DNA of 38,067 bases from JALCLA01 sp965653565 (GTDB lineage Bacteria; Pseudomonadota; Gammaproteobacteria; Xanthomonadales; Xanthomonadaceae): assembly GCA_965653565.1 (NCBI GenBank), contig CBFHAI010000041.1, positions 1 through 38,067 of the forward strand, in the 5' to 3' direction. The position numbers and the translations under genes were made by a program. Under the pieces are notes generated by a model. The model saw nothing but the letters and a program-made list of their open reading frames with translations. It was not told the origin of the DNA and did not search any database. Position 1 is the stretch's first letter. Each line of letters starts with the position of its first letter. Shown piece by piece: positions 31,215 through 38,067 of the stretch.

Positions 31215-32720
31215 TCAGCCGATCGCGTGCACCCGCCACGCCGGAAACTCGCTGCCGGCTGCAGGCTCGGCGATCAGGCCGCAGGCCAGCAAACCGTCGT
31301 CGCTGCCGGCTTCGCATAGATACACCGCGATCGCACCGTATTGTTGCTGCGTCCGCACGATCGCCCAGCCGGCCGGCAACGCGCGACGCTCGCGGCGATA
31401 GTCGGCCTCCAGATGACTCGATGCATTCGCTTCGAGAATCTCGCGGCCGGCTTCCGACGCCGCGCCGCGCACGATCGCGATTTCGGCATCGAGCATCGGC
31501 TGCGCCAGCCCACGCTCGACGCGCAAACCGTGCCGTTCCAGATGTTCGGCCACCGCTTCGGGAACGGCATAGGCGAGCGGCCGCTGCACCACGTCTTCGC
31601 CGATGAAATTGCCGATGTACGGGACTTTCACGCTGATCGGCGCGCCGTCGAGCGTGTAGGGCTCGCGTGTGAGAATTTCCACTTCGCGATCGGGAAAAGC
31701 CTCAAGCCGGTAACGCACCGCGATCTGCTCCGGCGGCATCGTGCAGCCCGCCAGCAACCGCACGATTTCCGCGCCGTTCGCAGCGACGTACCCCAGCGTT
31801 TCGCGCAGGAATGCGTAGGTCGTCAATACGCGTTCCTCGAAGGAAATATAGGCGTAGGTTTCGAGCAGCAGATCGAGCCGGTTGGTCAGCCCGCGGTAGT
31901 TGCCGCCGAAGCGCGGATGATGGGTGTAGGTGATCCAGCCCATGCCCTGGCCGCCTTCGTCGCGCAGGAAATTGCCGTAGTAGAACGTGTCGCGGCCGTC
32001 CTTCGCCTTGACCGCCGCACTCACCGCCGGCAGCAGTTTTTCGCGCATGTAATCGATCGGCTCGCGTCGGCCGCTGCGGATGCCGTGCGGGATGTCGTAG
32101 CTCAGGTCGTAGCGATGGATCGAGCCGTTCGTCGCATGGCAGTCGATCACCAGATGCGCATTCCACGGATGGCAGACGCGGGTCTGCAACTGGCGCATTT
32201 CCGGCGCCTGCTGGCGCATGTAGTCGCGATTGAGGTTGATGCCGGCGGCGTTCACGCGCGTACCGACGCCGGTGTCGGGGCCGAGTTGTCCGCTGAACCT
32301 GGTGATGTCGAGGCGGCGGTTTTCCGGATCGATGCGATCGTTGCCGTCGGCATTGAACAGCGGCACCACCACCAGCGTGATGCGCTCGAGTACATCGCCG
32401 TGCTTGCCATCGAGGATGTCGCGCACCAGCATCATGCTGGCTTCCTTGCCTTCGACTTCGCCCGCGTGGATGCCGTTGATCACCAGCACCACGGGCAGGC
32501 CCGACGCATGCGCGGCTTCGGGCGTGAAATGGCGGTGCGCGGAAAGGATCAGCAGCGGCAGCTCGCGGCCTTCCGGCGTCCTGCCGAAATCGCTGAAGTG
32601 CAGGCGCGCATCGTTGCGTTCGCGCAGTGCGGCGAGGAAGGCCAGCACGTCGGCATGGCGCGAGGTGTAGGTGTAGTCGCTGGTTTCGGCGCGGGTCAGC
32701 GGGTGCGGCGTTGCGGTCAT
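31215..32720 (-). CDS. M14 family metallocarboxypeptidase
   Basis: A 501-residue zinc peptidase. The M14 zinc ligands are His85 and Glu88 in 'INGIHAGEVEGKE' and His195 in 'VIDCHATNG'; 'NLNRDYMR' (about 163-169) supplies the substrate-binding Asn-Arg, and Glu287 in 'LLETYAY' is the expected general base. No signal peptide is seen, so it is probably cytoplasmic. A domain of about 150 residues follows the catalytic domain. The specific substrate (C-terminal amino acids of peptides or a conjugated metabolite) cannot be told. The frame stays open far upstream, but ATG 32720 fits the family start and a TAGAAT box lies 27 nt before it. Confidence 0.9.
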   Translation of the reverse strand: MTATPHPLTRAETSDYTYTSRHADVLAFLAALRERNDARLHFSDFGRTPEGRELPLLILSAHRHFTPEAAHASGLPVVLVINGIHAGEVEGKEASMMLVRDILDGKHGDVLERITLVVVPLFNADGNDRIDPENRRLDITRFSGQLGPDTGVGTRVNAAGINLNRDYMRQQAPEMRQLQTRVCHPWNAHLVIDCHATNGSIHRYDLSYDIPHGIRSGRREPIDYMREKLLPAVSAAVKAKDGRDTFYYGNFLRDEGGQGMGWITYTHHPRFGGNYRGLTNRLDLLLETYAYISFEERVLTTYAFLRETLGYVAANGAEIVRLLAGCTMPPEQIAVRYRLEAFPDREVEILTREPYTLDGAPISVKVPYIGNFIGEDVVQRPLAYAVPEAVAEHLERHGLRVERGLAQPMLDAEIAIVRGAASEAGREILEANASSHLEADYRRERRALPAGWAIVRTQQQYGAIAVYLCEAGSDDGLLACGLIAEPAAGSEFPAWRVHAIG

Positions 32721-32746
32721 GAGGTTGGTTCCACGGCGATGATTCG

Positions 32747-32752
32747 ATTCTA
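32747..32752 (-). promoter_or_regulatory. Possible -10 box (TAGAAT) of the carboxypeptidase gene
   Basis: TAGAAT on the minus strand ends 26 nt before the start codon. No clear -35 box is visible. It lies in the 102-bp gap to the divergent rsmC gene. Confidence 0.35.
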
Positions 32753-32822
32753 CTGCCGGTGCCCGCACTGCGGCGCACGGTAATATTCGTTTCCCCGCAA
32801 ACCTTCCACCCTCCGTCCCGGC

Positions 32823-33863
32823 ATGCTGCGCGATCCCGCCCTGGAAACCTTGCTGCTGCCGTTCGCCGAAGGCTCGCTGCCGTGGCCGGGCGCCACGCCG
32901 GTGCTGTTCCTGCAGGCGCGCGACGGCGGCGCGCTGCACCAGCAGCCGATGCCGGGACTGGTTTGCGAGCAGGTGTTCAAACCGGCGGCCGAGGCATTGG
33001 AACGGTCCGGCCTCGCGGTGGCGATGCCCGATCCCGCGGCACGCTACGACACGGTGCTGGTGCTGCCGCCGCGCCAGCGCGAAGAGGCGCGCGCCTTGCT
33101 TGCGCGCGCCGTATCGCAGGCGCAGCCGGCCGGGCGCGTGATCGCCTGCATGAGCAACGACGAAGGCGCGCGCTCGGGCGAGAGCGACCTCGAACGCATC
33201 GCCGGCCCATTGGAAGCGATGTCGAAGAACAAATGCCGCGTGTTCTGGACCGAGCCGCTGGCCGAACCCGCCGACGCGGCCTTGCTGCAGGAATGGCTCG
33301 CGCTCGATGCGCCGCGAGCGATCGCCGACGGCCGTTTCCTGAGCCGGCCCGGCCTGTTCGCGTGGGATCGCATCGATGCCGCGTCGGCCTTGCTCGCGGC
33401 GCACCTGCCGCGCGATTTCACGGGCCGCGGTGCCGATCTCGGCGCCGGCTACGGCTACTTGTCGGCCGAAGTGCTCGAACACAACCCAGGCGTCGCCGTG
33501 CTCGATCTTTACGAAGCCGATGCGCGTGGCGTCGAGTTGTCGCGCAAGAATCTTGCTGCATTCGCTTCGCGCGCCGCACTCGGTTTTCACTGGCACGACG
33601 TCACGCGCGGCCTGCCGCAAAGCTACGATTTCATCGTCACCAATCCGCCGTTCCACGCCCAATCGCGCGCCGACCGGCCCGACCTCGGGCAACGCTTCAT
33701 CGCGGTGGCGGCGCAATCGCTGCGGCCCGGCGGGCGATTGTGGCTGGTGGCGAACCGGCATCTGCCGTACGAAGCCGCGCTCGGCGCGAATTTCGGCCGC
33801 GTGCGCACGGTGGCGCAACAGGAAGGATTCAAGGTGATCGAAGCGGTCAGGACAAGCGCATGA
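32823..33863 (+). CDS. rsmC: 16S rRNA m2G1207 methyltransferase RsmC-like
   Basis: A 346-residue class I SAM-dependent methyltransferase, close to E. coli RsmC (343). The N-terminal half is the degenerate, substrate-binding duplicate of the fold. The C-terminal half has the SAM motif 'GADLGAGYGYLSAEVL' and the amino-methylation motif NPPF at residues 274-277 ('DFIVTNPPFHAQSRAD'). RsmC methylates G1207 of 16S rRNA in the 30S subunit. The stop codon overlaps the start of rsuA as ATGA, so the two rRNA-modifying enzymes are translationally coupled. Assignment to RsmC rather than a related RlmG-type enzyme rests on length and context. Confidence 0.88.
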   Translation: MLRDPALETLLLPFAEGSLPWPGATPVLFLQARDGGALHQQPMPGLVCEQVFKPAAEALERSGLAVAMPDPAARYDTVLVLPPRQREEARALLARAVSQAQPAGRVIACMSNDEGARSGESDLERIAGPLEAMSKNKCRVFWTEPLAEPADAALLQEWLALDAPRAIADGRFLSRPGLFAWDRIDAASALLAAHLPRDFTGRGADLGAGYGYLSAEVLEHNPGVAVLDLYEADARGVELSRKNLAAFASRAALGFHWHDVTRGLPQSYDFIVTNPPFHAQSRADRPDLGQRFIAVAAQSLRPGGRLWLVANRHLPYEAALGANFGRVRTVAQQEGFKVIEAVRTSA

Positions 33864-34564
33864 AACTGGTCAGGCTGCTCGCCAACCTGGGCTACGGCAC
33901 GCGCAAGGAAGTGGCGCTGATGTTCCGCGAAGGCCGCATCACCGATGCCGCGGGCGACGTGCTTTACGCCGACGACCAGGTGCCGCACGACACGATCCGA
34001 ATCGACGACGAGCCGCTCGACCCGGCGCCCGGCCTGACGCTGATGCTGCACAAACCGGTCGGTTACACCTGTTCGACGAAGGACGTCGGACGCCTGGTCT
34101 ACGATCTGTTGCCGCCGCGATTCCGGCTGCGTTCGCCGGCGCTGTCGACCATCGGGCGGCTCGATCGCGATACTTCCGGGATGTTGCTTTTCACCGACGA
34201 CGGCGCGCTGCTCCATCGCATCATTTCGCCGCGCGCAAAGTTGGACAAGGTTTATCAAGCCACGCTCGCCGCCGATCTGCGCGGCGACGAAGCCGGGATC
34301 TTCGCCAGCGGCTCGCTGATGCTGGAGGGTGAGACCACGCCGCTGGCGCCCGCGACGCTGCAACCGCTGGGCGCGCGTCAGGCCGCGCTCACGCTCACCG
34401 AAGGCCGCTACCACCAGGTGCGGCGCATGTTCGCGGCAGTGGGAAATCATGTCGAAAGCCTGCATCGCAGCCGCATCGGCGGATTGACGCTGGGCACTCT
34501 TGCGTCCGGTCATTGGCGCGCTCTGGACGAGAACGATCTGGCGACGCTGTTCGGCGGTCGGTGA
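33860..34564 (+). CDS. rsuA: 16S rRNA pseudouridine(516) synthase RsuA
   Basis: A 234-residue pseudouridine synthase of the RsuA/RluB/E/F group. An S4-like N-terminus ('VRLLANLGYGTRKEVALMF') is followed by 'LMLHKPVGYTCSTKD' and the catalytic motif 'GRLDRDTSGMLLFTDDG' with Asp102, the same position as in E. coli RsuA. 'LTEGRYHQVRRMFAAVGNHV' near the C-terminus is also typical. It starts inside the last codon of rsmC (ATGA overlap), so both modifications of the small subunit are encoded together. Confidence 0.92.
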   Translation: MKLVRLLANLGYGTRKEVALMFREGRITDAAGDVLYADDQVPHDTIRIDDEPLDPAPGLTLMLHKPVGYTCSTKDVGRLVYDLLPPRFRLRSPALSTIGRLDRDTSGMLLFTDDGALLHRIISPRAKLDKVYQATLAADLRGDEAGIFASGSLMLEGETTPLAPATLQPLGARQAALTLTEGRYHQVRRMFAAVGNHVESLHRSRIGGLTLGTLASGHWRALDENDLATLFGGR

Positions 34565-34567
34565 CCG

Positions 34568-35116
34568 CTATTTGACCGCGGTTCCCGACAGCAGGCGTCG
34601 GTAGCCATCCAGCCCCAGCCGCCGCATCGTTGCCAGATTGCGCGAGACGATCGCATCGGCATCCGGAAACGCCGCCACCGCGCGCGACACGCTGTCCTCG
34701 CGCAGCAGATGCAACATCGGATACGGCGAGCGGTTCGTGCAATTGGTGACGTCGTCGGCCGGCGCATCCGCAAAGCGATAATCCGGATGGAAACTGGCGA
34801 TCTGCAGCACGCCGTCGAGCGCCAGCGCCGACAGCGCGGCATCGGCCACGTCGAGGAATTCGTTGTAGGCGAGGAAGTCGCCGAGCACCTGCGGATGCAC
34901 GATCAGCGTGGTGTCGATCTCGGCGGCATCGGCCGTGCGCAGCAATTCGAGTTCATCGATCAGCACGCCGAGCAGGGTGTCGGTATCGCGTGCATCGCTG
35001 AGCACGAAACGGATCTGCCGCTTCGCCAGCACGGCCTTGGCGAACGGACACAGATTCAGCCCGATCACCGCGCGTTCCAGCCAGTGCCGCGTGGCGGCGA
35101 TCGGATCGTCGATCAT
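34568..35116 (-). CDS. DUF1415 family protein
   Basis: A 182-residue protein of the DUF1415 family, unknown function. Typical segments are 'WLERAVIGLNLCPFAKAVLA', 'TTLIVHPQVLGDFLAYNEFL', 'IASFHPDYRFAD' and 'NRSPYPMLHLLREDSVSRAV'. The Cys-Pro-Phe and His-Pro elements are conserved and may be functional. ATG 35116 is chosen over an in-frame ATG at 35152 because the latter would overlap the acyl-CoA dehydrogenase and adds non-family residues. It follows that gene by about 20 nt on the same strand. Confidence 0.9.
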   Translation of the reverse strand: MIDDPIAATRHWLERAVIGLNLCPFAKAVLAKRQIRFVLSDARDTDTLLGVLIDELELLRTADAAEIDTTLIVHPQVLGDFLAYNEFLDVADAALSALALDGVLQIASFHPDYRFADAPADDVTNCTNRSPYPMLHLLREDSVSRAVAAFPDADAIVSRNLATMRRLGLDGYRRLLSGTAVK

Positions 35117-35136
35117 CGGTGCGGCAGGGTGCGAAT

Positions 35137-36912
35137 TCAGATCACGTCCCACGCGTACGACCCGCGGTCGAGAATGAAGCCGGCGAGCGCATCCATCTTG
35201 TCGTCTTCGTTGCGTTCGAGCGCGCGCGCATTGCGCACCAGGCGGCGGCGCGCCTGGCGCGTGAAGATTTCGGCGATCGCCACCGCCTGGTCAGCGTCCT
35301 TCGCATTCGCCGCTTCGAGCGAATGCGCGCGCGACAGCACGCACAGGCCGACGAACAGATCGATCGCCATATCGGCGATGCGCTTCTGCTGGTACTGGGC
35401 ATCGGCGATCTTCTTGCCGTAGCGGCGCAGCAGCGTATCGGAAGCCGTCGCCAGATCGACGACGTGCTTTTCATAAGTTTGCGCCACCTTGCGCAGCGCC
35501 GGCGAAAGCGGCCGCAGAATCGTGTCGCTGCCGATGCCGGTGGCGCGCGACAGGCGGCCGCGCGCGTAGTCGCTCAGCACGCCGAAACCCTTGATCGGGT
35601 TGTTGAAGATATCGTTCACCGCGGCGGAAATTCCCGACAGCGTGGTGCCGACGTCCTTCAATCCGGATAGCGCGATATACAGCCGCAGGATCTCGTTCGT
35701 GCCTTCGAAGATCGACAGGATGCGCGCGTCGCGCGTGATCATCTCGTACGGGAATTCGCGCATGAAGCCGTTGCCGGCGGCGATCTGCAGCGCTTCGTGC
35801 GCGGCGCGCTGGATCGCATCGGAGGCGAACACCTTGCTGATCGCCGCTTCCACCGAATAATCCGACGCCCCCGAATCGATGTAGTGCGCCACCATCCAGA
35901 CCGCGCTTTCGGCGGCGAAACAGTCGACCGTCATCTGCGCGATCTTCTCGCGCACCAGGCCGAACTCGGCGATCGGCCGCTCGAACTGTCTGCGGTTCTT
36001 CGCCTGCTCGGTCGACAGGCGGATCAACTTCTTCATGCCGCCGACGGCGCCGCCGCCCAATCCCGTGCGGCCGTTGTTCAAGATCGACATCGCGACCTTG
36101 AAGCCCTTGCCTTCGGGTCCGAGCCTGTTCTCGGCCGGCACCCGCACATCGGCGAACGCCACCGTCGTGGTGGACGAGGCGCGGATGCCCATCTTGTCTT
36201 CATGCGGACCGTGGCTGACGCCCGGCCAGCCGGCCTCCACGATGAAGGCGGTCATCTTGCCCTCCGGCGTGTCGGTGCGCGCGAACACGGTGTAGAACTG
36301 CGCGATGCCGCCGTTGGTGATCCAGATCTTTTCGCCCGACAGCGTCCAGCTGCCGTCGGCGTTCTTCACCGCTTTGGTTCGCACGGCCGCGGCATCGGAA
36401 CCGGCGCCCGCTTCGGTGAGACAGAACGCGGCGATCATTTCGCCGCTCGCCAGCTTCGGCAGATAGCGCGACTTCTGCTCGTCCGTGCCCCACAGCAGCA
36501 GACCTTTCATGCCGATCGAACTGTGCGCGCCGATGGTGAGCGAGGTGGAACTGTCGTGCGAACTGGTCTGGCCCAGCACGCGCGCGTAGGCCGCATTCGA
36601 AAGCTCGAGCCCGCCGTACTGCTCGGGAATGATGAGGCCGAACAGGCCCATGTCGCGCAGCGCCTGGATGTATTCGGCGGGCTGCTGCGCGTCGCGGTCG
36701 AAGTGGCGGAAATCGGCGCCCTTGGCGTCGAGGAACTGGTCGATCGAATCGACCATCATGCCGAGCATTTCGCGATCGCGTTCGCGCATCTGCGGATACG
36801 GGAACAGGTTCTCCTCGAGGATCTCGCCGAAGAAAAGATTCTTGGCGAAGCTCTCGTCGAGCTTGAGCGACGCAGCGGCGGCGGCCTGGGTGCGATCGGC
36901 GGTTTCGTTCAC
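35137..36912 (-). CDS. Acyl-CoA dehydrogenase, VLCAD/ACAD9-like
   Basis: A 591-residue FAD-dependent acyl-CoA dehydrogenase that performs the first step of fatty acid beta-oxidation. It has the extended C-terminal helical domain of very-long-chain type enzymes. Flavin and substrate motifs are 'AAFCLTEAGAGSDAA', 'IWITNGGIAQFYTVFA' and 'QFERPIAEFGLV'; the catalytic base is Glu403 in 'ILSIFEGTNEIL'. The C-terminal part (residues 430-591) matches the extra domain used for membrane association and dimerisation in VLCAD. Electrons would pass to an electron-transfer flavoprotein not encoded here. It is divergent from the OsmC-like gene. Confidence 0.93.
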   Translation of the reverse strand: MNETADRTQAAAAASLKLDESFAKNLFFGEILEENLFPYPQMRERDREMLGMMVDSIDQFLDAKGADFRHFDRDAQQPAEYIQALRDMGLFGLIIPEQYGGLELSNAAYARVLGQTSSHDSSTSLTIGAHSSIGMKGLLLWGTDEQKSRYLPKLASGEMIAAFCLTEAGAGSDAAAVRTKAVKNADGSWTLSGEKIWITNGGIAQFYTVFARTDTPEGKMTAFIVEAGWPGVSHGPHEDKMGIRASSTTTVAFADVRVPAENRLGPEGKGFKVAMSILNNGRTGLGGGAVGGMKKLIRLSTEQAKNRRQFERPIAEFGLVREKIAQMTVDCFAAESAVWMVAHYIDSGASDYSVEAAISKVFASDAIQRAAHEALQIAAGNGFMREFPYEMITRDARILSIFEGTNEILRLYIALSGLKDVGTTLSGISAAVNDIFNNPIKGFGVLSDYARGRLSRATGIGSDTILRPLSPALRKVAQTYEKHVVDLATASDTLLRRYGKKIADAQYQQKRIADMAIDLFVGLCVLSRAHSLEAANAKDADQAVAIAEIFTRQARRRLVRNARALERNEDDKMDALAGFILDRGSYAWDVI

Positions 36913-37039
36913 GACATTCCCCGGGGTGGCGTGCCGCTATGGTGGCACGTTCGGCGGCGCGGGTTCATCTTCGCGGCCTTCGGCGCGAGTACCTTGGACA
37001 TCGTTTCGACCCAGTCCTTTTCGACTCAGGAGCGCTCGC

Positions 37040-37486
37040 ATGAAAAAGTCCGGTTCGGCCCATTGGAAAGGCGGCATCAAGGACGGCATCGGTGCCATCT
37101 CGACGCAGACCGGCGTGTTGCGCGACGCGCCCTACGGCTTCAAGGCGCGCTTCGAGGACGGCCCCGGCACCAACCCGGAAGAACTGATCGGCGCCGCGCA
37201 CGCGGGCTGCTTCACGATGGCGCTGTCGAAGGGCCTGGGCGATGCGGGCTTCACCGCCGACGAGATCCGCACCCAGGCCGACATCACGCTCGAAAAGCAG
37301 GGCGAGGGCTTCGCGATCACCGCCTCGCACCTGACGGTGAACGCGCGCGTGCCGGGCATCGATGCGACGCAATTTGCCCAAATCGCCGAGAAAACCAAGG
37401 TCGGCTGCCCGGTGTCGAAGCTGCTCAACGCAAAGATCACGATGGATGCGACGCTGTTGCATGGAGCGTCGAGCGCTTCGACGTAG
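37040..37486 (+). CDS. osmC: OsmC family peroxiredoxin
   Basis: A 148-residue thiol peroxidase of the OsmC group, which reduces organic hydroperoxides. The two redox cysteines are Cys57 in 'GAAHAGCFTMALS' and Cys123 in 'KVGCPVSKLLNAKI'. The length and the start 'MKKSGSAHWKGGIKDG' resemble OsmC more than Ohr. An AGGAG site lies 8 nt before ATG 37040. The gene is monocistronic by context. Confidence 0.93.
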   Translation: MKKSGSAHWKGGIKDGIGAISTQTGVLRDAPYGFKARFEDGPGTNPEELIGAAHAGCFTMALSKGLGDAGFTADEIRTQADITLEKQGEGFAITASHLTVNARVPGIDATQFAQIAEKTKVGCPVSKLLNAKITMDATLLHGASSAST

Positions 37487-37530
37487 CGTCCGCGCCTTGT
37501 TGCCGGCTGCGTCGCTCCAGTGCGGCGCAG

Positions 37531-38013
37531 CTAGTCGCGGAAGTTCTCGAACTGCAGCGGCAGGCCGACTTCGGTCTTGCGCAGCACCGCCATCGCGGCC
37601 TGCAGATCGTCGCGTTTCTTGCCGGAAATGCGCAGTTTTTCGCCGTTGATCTGGGCTTCGACCTTGAGCTTGGCTTCCTTGATCGCGGCGATGATCTGCT
37701 TGGCGATCTTCTGCTCTATTCCCTGCTTGATCGTGACCTTCTGGCGTGCGCCGGCGACATTGGTTTCGATGTCGCCCAGGTCGACGCAGCGCACGTCGAT
37801 GCTGCGCGCGATCAGGCGCGCGTTCAAGATGTCGCGCATCTGCTGCAGCTGAAATTCGCTCGGCGCATTCATCGATACGACGAAGCCGTCGAGCGCGAAA
37901 CGCGCGTCGATGTTGCGGAAATCGAAGCGGGTGCCGAGCTCGCGCTGGGCCTGGTCGATGGCGTTCGTCAACTCGTGCTTGTCGACTTCGGAAACGACGT
38001 CAAAGGAAGGCAT
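37531..38013 (-). CDS. yajQ: YajQ family nucleotide-binding protein
   Basis: A 160-residue DUF520 protein ('MPSFDVVSEVDKHELTNAID', 'RFDFRNIDARFAL', 'VTIKQGIEQKIAKQIIAAIK', 'RISGKKRDDLQAAMAVLR', ending 'GLPLQFENFRD'). It has two RNA-recognition-like folds. In Xanthomonas a homologue binds cyclic di-GMP and controls virulence genes with a transcription factor, so a signalling role is plausible here. It faces osmC convergently. Confidence 0.94.
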   Translation of the reverse strand: MPSFDVVSEVDKHELTNAIDQAQRELGTRFDFRNIDARFALDGFVVSMNAPSEFQLQQMRDILNARLIARSIDVRCVDLGDIETNVAGARQKVTIKQGIEQKIAKQIIAAIKEAKLKVEAQINGEKLRISGKKRDDLQAAMAVLRKTEVGLPLQFENFRD

Positions 38014-38067
38014 GGCGGTCTCAACCAGTCGATGCAACGCTTACGCTCAGCACCTGGGCTGGCGTTT

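Overview
The window looks like chromosomal DNA of a GC-rich gammaproteobacterium of the Xanthomonadales/Lysobacterales, probably Rhodanobacteraceae-like. The basis is gene content judged from the proteins themselves: DUF1631, DUF1415, DUF3297, YajQ, a homodimeric AceE, a BtuB under a cobalamin riboswitch, and secreted proteins carrying an 'IFRDGFE' motif. No rRNA, prophage, transposase or CRISPR array is visible. Coding density is high, and most long antisense open frames are GC-bias shadows.

Layout. 1-2174: 3' part of a secreted protein made of six exact 294-bp Ig-like repeats. 2226-6327: prolidase pepQ, divergent from a CHASE-PAS-GGDEF-EAL protein. 6361-10312 (minus): ApbE lipoprotein, PilZ protein and DUF1631 protein. 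10433-12556 (minus): btuB with its cobalamin riboswitch. 12638-16712 (minus): CPXCG zinc-ribbon protein, hemW, a GAF-GAF-PAS histidine kinase and yajD. 16890-18222: a broken S41 protease gene. 18273-18978 (minus): a small secreted protein and a candidate 58-aa ORF. 19215-21917: aceE, with a short repeat-derived insertion inside the gene. 22132-22889: a toxin-antitoxin locus with a frameshifted toxin, an intact antitoxin and repeated operators. 22913-25154 (minus): the pyruvate/peptide transporter pair CstA + YbdD/YjiX. 25276-26917: a small membrane protein and a secreted Ig-like protein.

27216-29260 (minus) is the most unusual part. Two abutting tRNA-like sequences are followed by an intact slipin (SPFH/band-7) gene and then by only the C-terminal end of the RNA ligase gene rtcB. 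In one tRNA-like sequence the anticodon loop is replaced by a GNRA-type tetraloop. SPFH/band-7 proteins linked to RtcB and to a tRNA-like RNA have been proposed as an RNA-repair module; here the ligase is decayed while slipin and RNAs remain. Just upstream, 29594-29837 looks like a free-standing structured small RNA with its own promoter and terminator.

30049-38013: YciI and DUF3297 proteins, a small hypothetical protein, an M14 carboxypeptidase, the translationally coupled rRNA-modification pair rsmC-rsuA, DUF1415, a VLCAD-like acyl-CoA dehydrogenase, an OsmC-like peroxidase and YajQ. Several genes (GGDEF/EAL, PilZ, DUF1631, YajQ) belong to cyclic-di-GMP signalling or possible readout, but they are scattered rather than one operon. 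All functional calls rest on reading motifs and remembered family sequences; no database search was run.
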